NCBI GenBank assembly: GCA_946479335.1
Contig: CAMLFP010000289.1
Span: 1 to 7,322, forward strand
DNA: 7,322 bases
Direction: 5' to 3'
Source of the DNA: an uncultured Archangium sp.
Lineage (GTDB): Bacteria > Myxococcota > Myxococcia > Myxococcales > Myxococcaceae
Each line of letters opens with the position of its first letter. Within the stretch, counting starts at the first letter, position 1. The notes under the pieces are model-generated. The model was not told the DNA's origin, did no database searches, and saw nothing but the letters and a program-made list of their open reading frames with translations. Below, one piece after another: positions 1 to 4,453 of the stretch. A program made the translations under genes and the position numbers.

Positions 1-180
1 ACCTCGAGTGGGCTCGCGCAGTTGTGCGGTCAGGCGTCGGTGGTGTTCGTGTTCGCGATGTCGGCCACGCGCACCGCCGATGGGTCGTTCACGCCGTCAC
101 TCATCGCGTCGGTGGTGTTGCTGGTCATCGCGGGGCTCATCGCGACGCGCCTCGAAGAGCCGAATCACGCACCTGCGTAG
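1..180 (+). CDS. C-terminal end of a probable MFS transporter (5' end outside window)
   Basis: Reading frame 1 is open from the first base to a TAG at 178-180 and gives 59 residues with no start in the window. It holds two hydrophobic stretches, roughly residues 4-20 (a GLAQLCGQASVVFVFA-like helix) and 33-50 (a Leu/Val/Ile-rich helix). A short hydrophilic loop (SATRTADGS) separates them and a short charged cytoplasmic tail (RLEEPNHAPA) follows. This loop-helix-tail pattern is typical of the last two helices of 12- or 14-helix major facilitator transporters. That assignment is a family-level inference; the substrate cannot be told. The coding end overlaps the 3' end of the converging macro-domain gene by 16 bases. 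Another polytopic membrane protein is possible. Confidence 0.6.
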   Translation, partial: TSSGLAQLCGQASVVFVFAMSATRTADGSFTPSLIASVVLLVIAGLIATRLEEPNHAPA

Positions 181-659
181 GCGAGTCGCATCTGTTCGGC
201 GGCGTCGCTCGGTTCGACGAGGCCGACGCCCGTGCAGAGACCGGGGCAGAAGAGATGCTCGACATTCTCTGCCCTCGCGCACCGCAGAATCGCCGCCATC
301 GCCCGGCGCGCGTTGATGGCCCGGACCGAGTCGGGCTGCTCCATGGTCGGCGCGACGATCACTCGTTGAACCCGCGCGTGCTTGACGCGAACGCACAGCG
401 CTGACCCAACCGGTATTCCCTCAGGCAACTCCGTCGCACGCCTCCGCACTTCATCTTCAAGCGATGCACCGAACGCGCGAACGTATGCGGCGTCGATACC
501 ACCATCCATGAAGCCCGCGGAGTTCGCTGGCGAGACCACGGTGTCGTGCGCTTCACGCAACAGGTCAGCGCATGTCACTTCGACTTCCGGAAACGCCGCG
601 AACGCTTCACGGAGCGCATCAGCAACCTCTTGGTCGTGGTCGATCAGATGAAGCTGCAT
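165..659 (-). CDS. Macro-domain protein (ADP-ribose-binding / Appr-1''-p processing type)
   Basis: The 164-residue protein is one complete macro domain. This fold binds ADP-ribose or related nucleotides and often hydrolyses ADP-ribosyl or ADP-ribose phosphate esters. Visible landmarks are the first binding loop VVSPANSAGFMDGGIDAAY at residues 41-59, a central IVAPTM strand near 101-106, and the phosphate-binding loop CPGLCTGVG near 138-146, where many relatives have GLGTGVG. The SPANS-GFMDGGID form belongs to a free-standing bacterial macro group of mostly unstudied function. The ATG at 657-659 directly follows the TGA of the upstream oxygenase gene, so re-initiation by the same ribosomes is likely. 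No good separate ribosome binding site is seen. Codon use (GTT, GCT, CTT, ATA, AGG, GGA) is less GC-biased than in its neighbours, which hints at later arrival. The true substrate (protein, tRNA, DNA or free nucleotide) is unknown. Confidence 0.88.
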   Translation of the reverse strand: MQLHLIDHDQEVADALREAFAAFPEVEVTCADLLREAHDTVVSPANSAGFMDGGIDAAYVRAFGASLEDEVRRRATELPEGIPVGSALCVRVKHARVQRVIVAPTMEQPDSVRAINARRAMAAILRCARAENVEHLFCPGLCTGVGLVEPSDAAEQMRLAYAGA

Positions 660-1601
660 TCAGAGCTCGCTGCTCGCGAGTTGAGGGAACACCTTCGACA
701 CTTTCGACAACAAGTAGTCGCCGTACGTGCCGCGAAGTTCGTGCACGCTGGCGCGGTCCCACCGTTCGGCGGCGTCTTGCGTCGCGGGCCGCACCAACGC
801 GCCGGGGAGCGGCTTCACTTCGGCATCGAACGACGGGTCGAAGAAGTACGGCCACGAGAACCGGCTGCGCCCCGAGGTGTTGCGCACGCGGTGCGGCGTC
901 GAGCGGTACCTCCCGCCCGTCATGCGATCCAACATGTCGCCCAGGTTGCACACGAACGTGCCGGGAATCGGTGGCGCGTCGACCCAGCCCGACGGCGTCT
1001 TCACCTCGAGCCCACCGCAGTCGTCTTGCTTCAGAATCGTCAGCAGCCCGTAGTCGGTGTGCTCGCCGACGCCCCACCCGCCTGACTCCTGCGCGTCGCG
1101 CGGCGCGGGGTAATGAAAGATGCGGAAGAGGCTCAGTGGCTCGCGGGTGAGCGCCGAAGAGAAGAAGTCCGCCGGCAGCTCCAGGCTCTGCGCCAGCACC
1201 GACATGAGGCGTTGCCCGAGCGCGCGCTGCGCCTCGACGTACGCGAGCACCACCTCACGCAGCTCACCAGGCGGAAACAGGTTGGGCCCGTGCATCGGCC
1301 GCGCGTCGCCAGGCGGCAACTCGTCGCCGAAGTAGTAGCCCTCCTTCAAATCGGGAGCGCCCGACGTCAGCTCGCCGCCCAGCGGGAACCAGCCGCGCCA
1401 CGCACGGCCGCCGCGCGCCATCGCGACCTGCTGCTTCTCCTCGAGCGGCCGCGCGAAGAAGTCACGCGACGCGCGCTCGAGCTTCGCCTGCAGCGCCTCA
1501 TCGACCCCGTGGTGCGAGACGTAGAAGAACCCGTGTTCCTCGCACGCACGGCGCACGCGCGACACGTCGGCCGCGCGCAGGTCGATGAGGGGCAGGCTCA
1601 T
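660..1601 (-). CDS. 2-oxoglutarate/Fe(II)-dependent oxygenase, isopenicillin N synthase-like family
   Basis: The 313-residue protein has the full layout of the plant/fungal/bacterial IPNS-like dioxygenases. The N-terminal DIOX_N part begins with PLIDL and contains [11 protein letters not shown] (residues 23-33). A RGWFPLG segment lies near 69-75. The double-stranded beta-helix core carries the iron ligands H181 and D183 (GEHTDYG) and H237 (STPHRV). R247-x-S249 is the usual 2-oxoglutarate carboxylate-binding RxS pair. All metal and cosubstrate residues are present and the length is normal, so it should be active. The family hydroxylates, desaturates or cyclises small molecules; the substrate cannot be read from sequence. 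The start ATG overlaps the queF stop as ATGA, with a purine-rich GAAGAAGAA just upstream, so it is probably translated by coupling to queF. The stop abuts the macro-domain start. Confidence 0.93.
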   Translation of the reverse strand: MSLPLIDLRAADVSRVRRACEEHGFFYVSHHGVDEALQAKLERASRDFFARPLEEKQQVAMARGGRAWRGWFPLGGELTSGAPDLKEGYYFGDELPPGDARPMHGPNLFPPGELREVVLAYVEAQRALGQRLMSVLAQSLELPADFFSSALTREPLSLFRIFHYPAPRDAQESGGWGVGEHTDYGLLTILKQDDCGGLEVKTPSGWVDAPPIPGTFVCNLGDMLDRMTGGRYRSTPHRVRNTSGRSRFSWPYFFDPSFDAEVKPLPGALVRPATQDAAERWDRASVHELRGTYGDYLLSKVSKVFPQLASSEL

Positions 1602-1969
1602 TTCTTCTTCGACGGCTTCTTCTCGTACGTCACGGTGACGTCGGTGCTGATGCCGCCGCGCACGAACCAGTGGCCGAACACCGTCATCTTCCGCGGCTCA
1701 CACGCCTTCACCAGCGCGTCGAGGATCTCGTTGGTCGCGCGCTCGTGGAAGGCGCCTTCGTTGCGGAAGCTCCAGAGGTAGAGCTTGAGCGACTTGCTCT
1801 CGATGCACTTCTTGTCGGGCACGTAGGAGATCTTCAGGTGCGCGAAGTCAGGCTGGCCGGTGAGCGGGCACAGGCACGTGAACTCCGGGCAGTCGAAGAG
1901 GATCTCGTAGTCGCGCGCGGGCGCGGGGTTGGGGAAGACGTCGAGCTTCTTGGAGGGCTGCGTTGCCAT
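1598..1969 (-). CDS. queF: NADPH-dependent 7-cyano-7-deazaguanine (preQ0) reductase QueF
   Basis: The 123-residue protein is the short, single-domain (Bacillus-type) QueF, which reduces the nitrile of preQ0 to the aminomethyl of preQ1 in queuosine biosynthesis. The active site is clear. The nucleophilic cysteine that forms the thioimide is C34 within [13 protein letters not shown], and the acid/base aspartate is D41. The QueF motif ESKSLKLY spans residues 57-64 and a FHE (H75, E76) follows. The C terminus is lysine-rich. An in-frame extension upstream to 2086 exists, but it has no family similarity and overlaps the Sua5 reading frame. I chose ATG 1967-1969 because AAGGG (1977-1981 on this strand) sits 7 bases upstream and the protein start matches the family. 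It is first in a three-gene unit with the oxygenase and the macro protein. Confidence 0.96.
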   Translation of the reverse strand: MATQPSKKLDVFPNPAPARDYEILFDCPEFTCLCPLTGQPDFAHLKISYVPDKKCIESKSLKLYLWSFRNEGAFHERATNEILDALVKACEPRKMTVFGHWFVRGGISTDVTVTYEKKPSKKK

Positions 1970-2024
1970 GCGCGCGCCCTTAGCTTCACTGGCGCGCCCC
2001 GCGCAATTCCGGCAGACAGGTGGG
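1970..2024. promoter_or_regulatory. Short divergent region between queF and Sua5
   Basis: Only about 55 bases separate the queF start from the chosen Sua5 start, and both genes are read outward from here. It must hold, or overlap, at least the queF promoter unless transcription begins inside the opposite gene. I see no convincing -35/-10 pair on either strand. The best minus-strand candidate is TTGCGC followed about 18 bases later by TAAGGG, which is weak. No riboswitch-like preQ1 aptamer is recognisable, and the leader is too short for one. Confidence 0.35.
1977..1981 (-). promoter_or_regulatory. Ribosome binding site deciding the queF start
   Basis: Read on the minus strand this is AAGGG, placed 7 bases before the ATG at 1969-1967. 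It supports that start over the longer open frame. Confidence 0.55.
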
Positions 2025-2972
2025 GTGACGACGCTGCCCCAGGCCCTCGATGTGTTGCGCGCCGGTGGCCTCATCGCGCTGCCCACCGAGACCGTCTACG
2101 GGCTGGGCGCCGACGCGTCGAACGAGCTCGCGGTGCGCCGCATCTTCGCGGTGAAGGGCCGCCCGTCGACGCACCCGCTCATCGTCCACGTCGCGAACGT
2201 CGAGCGTGCGCGCGAATGGAGCGCCGGCTTCTCCGCCGACGCCGAGAAGCTCGCGGCCGCGTTCTGGCCCGGCCCGTTGACGCTCATCGTGAAGCGCAGC
2301 GACAAGGCGACAGACGCGGTGACCGGCGGGCAAGACACGGTCGGGCTGCGCGTGCCCTCCCACCCGCTGGCGCTCGAGCTGCTGGCGAAGTTCGGCGGCG
2401 GAGTCGCGGCGCCTTCGGCGAACAAGTTCGGCCGCATCAGCCCCACCACGGCGGCGCACGTGCGCGCGGAGCTCGGTGACGAGGTCGACTGCGTGTTGGA
2501 CGGCGGGCCGTCGAGCGTCGGCGTCGAGAGCACCATCGTCGACGTCTCGGGCCCGGAGCCGCGCGTGTTGCGGCCCGGCGGCGTCTCGCGAGAAGCGCTC
2601 GAAGCGGTGCTGGGGCGGGCGATCGCCGATGGCTCCGCGGCGAAAGACGTCCGCGCGCCGGGGATGCTGGAGTCGCATTACGCCCCACGCGCCGGCCTGT
2701 GGCTGGTGAACCCCGAGCAGCTCTCCGAAGAAATTTTGCGGCGCCCGGCAACCCGGCTGGTGGTCATCGCGCCGGCGTCGGTGCCGATTCCTCCCGGAAT
2801 CACGCGGCTCTCCGTGCCCGAAGACGCTGACGGGTTCGCGCGGGTGCTCTACGCGAAGCTGCGCGAAGCCGACGCGTTGGGCGACGTCATCCTCGCGGTG
2901 CCGCCGGCTGCGTCGGGCCTCGGCGTCGCGGTGCGCGATCGGTTGAAGCGCGCCGCCGCTCCGAGGAAGTGA
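2025..2972 (+). CDS. L-threonylcarbamoyladenylate synthase, two-domain Sua5 type
   Basis: The 315-residue enzyme makes threonylcarbamoyl-AMP from threonine, bicarbonate and ATP, the first step of t6A37 formation on ANN-decoding tRNAs. The YrdC/TsaC domain fills about residues 1-200. It shows [10 protein letters not shown] at 20-29, KGRPSTHPL at 44-52, FWPGPLTL near 80, PSAN at 130-133, VESTIVD at 167-173 and RPGG at 183-186. The linker APGM (211-214) and HYAPR (218-222) then lead into a C-terminal Sua5 domain of about 95 residues, so this is the long Sua5 form rather than short TsaC. I chose GTG 2025 because the family homology begins right after it and AGGTGG (2018-2023) lies just upstream, though closer than ideal. 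An in-frame ATG at 1968 would overlap the queF start codon and adds unconserved sequence. DUF2378 follows after 22 bases and may be cotranscribed. Confidence 0.94.
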   Translation: MTTLPQALDVLRAGGLIALPTETVYGLGADASNELAVRRIFAVKGRPSTHPLIVHVANVERAREWSAGFSADAEKLAAAFWPGPLTLIVKRSDKATDAVTGGQDTVGLRVPSHPLALELLAKFGGGVAAPSANKFGRISPTTAAHVRAELGDEVDCVLDGGPSSVGVESTIVDVSGPEPRVLRPGGVSREALEAVLGRAIADGSAAKDVRAPGMLESHYAPRAGLWLVNPEQLSEEILRRPATRLVVIAPASVPIPPGITRLSVPEDADGFARVLYAKLREADALGDVILAVPPAASGLGVAVRDRLKRAAAPRK

Positions 2973-2994
2973 AGTACCATTCAGGCCGCCCCGC

Positions 2995-3531
2995 GTGTCG
3001 CCGCCTCGCCTCGTCTTTTCTTCATCTGTGGAGGGAATGCTCAAGGGTCTCGGCCCGCGCGCCACGCCGGCCCTCAAGGCGCAGTTGCGGTTGCGGGGGC
3101 TGAACCTCGACAACCTGCCCCCCGCGTTCCCCATCGAAGATTGGACTCCGCACCTCGTGTACATCGCGGCGACGGTGTTCCCCGAGCTGCCGCAGGAGCA
3201 GGCGCTCTATGAGACCGGCGTCACCTTCATGCGCGGCTGGCAACAGACGCTGATGGGCTCCGCGGTCTCGCAGCTGCTGCGCATCGTCGGGCCGGCCCGC
3301 ACGCTGCCGCGCCTGGAGCGCGCGTTTCGCACCTCGAACAACTTCACGATGGCGACCGCGACGCTGCTCTCACCGACCAGCGCCCGCGTGGTGTTGAGCG
3401 ACGTGCACGACGTGCCGACGCTGTGGGCCGGCGTGCTGCACGGCGGCCTGCACATCCTCGGGCGCGAGGGCACCGTCGACGTCGAAGACCGCACCCCGCC
3501 CGGCTGCACGTTGCTGCTGCAGTGGAAATAA
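2995..3531 (+). CDS. DUF2378 / TIGR02265 family protein (myxobacteria-restricted)
   Basis: This 178-residue soluble protein resembles the DUF2378 (TIGR02265) family, known to me as a paralogous family confined to myxobacteria with no established function. Matching traits are the early VFSSSVEGMLKGL segment and a leucine-rich ALKAQLRLRGLNLD stretch. There is also a DW-x-x-x-x-x-YIAATVFPELP region (about residues 49-66), then a FMRGWQQTLMGSAVSQLL helix near 78-95. The C-terminal half is beta-rich and ends in LLLQW. There is no signal peptide, membrane helix or catalytic motif. It starts at GTG 2995 with no clear Shine-Dalgarno, 22 bases after Sua5, so it may depend on readthrough from that gene. 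A hairpin with a T run follows it at 3612-3640. The identification is from memory of family features, not a search. Confidence 0.75.
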   Translation: MSPPRLVFSSSVEGMLKGLGPRATPALKAQLRLRGLNLDNLPPAFPIEDWTPHLVYIAATVFPELPQEQALYETGVTFMRGWQQTLMGSAVSQLLRIVGPARTLPRLERAFRTSNNFTMATATLLSPTSARVVLSDVHDVPTLWAGVLHGGLHILGREGTVDVEDRTPPGCTLLLQWK

Positions 3532-3676
3532 CCGCTGCGACGCTGACATCGCCGCCAGAGACGCGTGGTTCCACGAGGCCCGCGCGCCCCGCGCAGCGCC
3601 GCGTTTTCCGAGCGCGAAGACAGGAATGTCGCGCCTTTTTCGAGCGCTGGCACACGCGTTGCTCGACGGCCCGGCC
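3532..3676. other. Intergenic gap between DUF2378 and lipoprotein gene
   Basis: Apart from the hairpin at 3612-3640, this 145-base stretch contains a very short-loop palindrome (CGTGG-TT-CCACG, about 3563-3574), unlikely to fold because the loop is only two bases. The lipoprotein promoter should lie here. I see no recognisable -35/-10 pair. Confidence 0.4.
3612..3640 (+). terminator. Probable intrinsic terminator after the Sua5-DUF2378 unit
   Basis: GCGC (3612-3615) and GACA (3619-3622) pair with TGTC (3627-3630) and GCGC (3631-3634) around a GGAA loop. Three bases (GAA) bulge out on the left arm. A C and five T (3636-3640) follow at once, as expected of a Rho-independent terminator. It lies about 80 bases past the DUF2378 stop. 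The ATG at 3626, an alternative lipoprotein start, falls in this hairpin. Confidence 0.5.
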
Positions 3677-4381
3677 ATGCGAATGAACTCCCTGTGGACT
3701 CTCGTCGTCGTCCTCGCCGGCTGCTCGAGCCTCACCTCCGACAAGCTCAAGACCAGCGGCATCACCGCGCACCTGCAGGTCACCGCGAAGGCCGATGGCC
3801 AGAGCGACGCGACCGCGACGTTGAACGTCGGCAGCAGCCTCATCGACTTCGTGGAGCTGGCGAGCGGCGACACGCTGACCGCCAGCACCGGCGGTGACTC
3901 GAAGACGCTCACCAAGACGAAGCTGCTGGGCATCGTCACCTACGGCGCGACCTTCACCGGGCACACCGACGGCGGCACGTCGTACGGGTTCGACCTCCAG
4001 CGCGCGAGCGACACCAGCGCGCCGTCGAGCACCTGCACGCTGCCGGCGGGCTTCGAGGTGACGGCGCCCTCGGGCGCCACGCACTCGCGCCTCAGCGATG
4101 ACCTCACCATCGGCGTGGCCGGCTCGCAGACGCAGCTCGCCTGGTCGGCCGACGGCTCCTGCATCCGCTCCGCGAGCGCGCAGGCCGCGGTCACCGGCGG
4201 GACCCTCGTCATCCCCCACGGGTCGCTGCAGGCCAACGTGGCGGACGGCGGCGTGGGCGGCAGCTGCGCGGTGACGGTGAAGTTGAGCGACTCGAAGACG
4301 GGCACGCTCGACCCGGCGTTCGGCGGCGGCTCCATCGCCTGCGTGCAGCAGCGCGAGTTCGTCATCACCTCCGCGCCCTGA
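3677..4381 (+). CDS. Small secreted lipoprotein of unknown function
   Basis: I do not recognise the family. From ATG 3677 the protein has 234 residues. It starts with a short basic N-terminus (MRMN), a hydrophobic core (LWTLVVVL) and the lipobox LAGC with C16, so signal peptidase II should cut before C16. The +2 residue is serine, which in enterobacterial rules favours the outer membrane. The mature part is rich in Thr, Ser, Gly and Asp with alternating short hydrophobic stretches, suggesting a beta-sandwich. Four further cysteines (C120, C162, C197, C222) could form two disulfides. An ATG at 3626 in the same frame would put 17 extra residues before the signal and lies inside a probable terminator; ATG 3683 is also possible. 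No strong ribosome site marks any of them. It stands alone between the terminator and the secretion genes. Confidence 0.8.
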   Translation: MRMNSLWTLVVVLAGCSSLTSDKLKTSGITAHLQVTAKADGQSDATATLNVGSSLIDFVELASGDTLTASTGGDSKTLTKTKLLGIVTYGATFTGHTDGGTSYGFDLQRASDTSAPSSTCTLPAGFEVTAPSGATHSRLSDDLTIGVAGSQTQLAWSADGSCIRSASAQAAVTGGTLVIPHGSLQANVADGGVGGSCAVTVKLSDSKTGTLDPAFGGGSIACVQQREFVITSAP

Positions 4382-4387
4382 CCCCAC

Positions 4388-4412
4388 AAATCGTCGGGCC
4401 GGTGCGCGATTT
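4388..4412. repeat. Inverted repeat AAATCG / CGATTT after the lipoprotein gene
   Basis: AAATCG (4388-4393) and CGATTT (4407-4412) are perfect 6-base inverted arms around 13 bases, starting 6 bases past the lipoprotein stop. It could be a weak terminator stem ending in TTT or an operator for the downstream ABC gene. The stem is too short to choose between these. Confidence 0.3.
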
Positions 4413-4428
4413 CGGTTGCGCGGCGCCG

Positions 4429-4444
4429 CGGGGTAATTATCCCC
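4429..4444 (+). promoter_or_regulatory. AT-rich patch flanked by GGGG/CCCC, candidate promoter or operator of the ABC gene
   Basis: A TAATTAT core (4434-4440) is bracketed by G and C runs, and it is the only AT-rich spot in an otherwise very GC-rich gap. AATTAT (4435-4440) matches the -10 consensus at four of six positions. A poor -35 (TTTCGG at 4410-4415) lies 19 bases before it. A start site here would give a leader of only a few bases before ATG 4454. The flanking runs also make it look like a protein-binding site. Confidence 0.3.
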
Positions 4445-4453
4445 ACGGGCTCG

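Noticed and set aside
165..1969. DNA 7-deazaguanine (Dpd) defence cluster or DarT-DarG-type toxin-antitoxin system
   Set aside because: QueF plus a macro domain suggested it, but no DpdA-like transglycosylase, helicase/ATPase or DarT toxin gene is in the window.
1970..2024. preQ1 riboswitch upstream of queF
   Set aside because: The leader before queF is short and I see no preQ1-like stem-loop with an A-rich tail; the idea came only from the gene's function.
1970..2086. N-terminal extension of QueF by 39 residues
   Set aside because: It overlaps the Sua5 coding start, lacks any QueF family similarity, and a good AAGGG site marks the internal ATG.
1986..3164. 392-codon open frame on the minus strand opposite Sua5
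   Set aside because: Arg/Ala/His-rich composition without any motif. The plus-strand Sua5 motifs are unambiguous over the same bases.
3563..3574. CGTGG-TT-CCACG palindrome as a terminator
   Set aside because: The loop is only two bases and no T run follows. The hairpin at 3612-3640 is a much better candidate.
3344..4387. 347-codon minus-strand open frame opposite DUF2378 and the lipoprotein
   Set aside because: It spans two plus-strand genes and the probable terminator, with Arg/Ala-biased composition. It is a shadow of GC-rich coding sequence.
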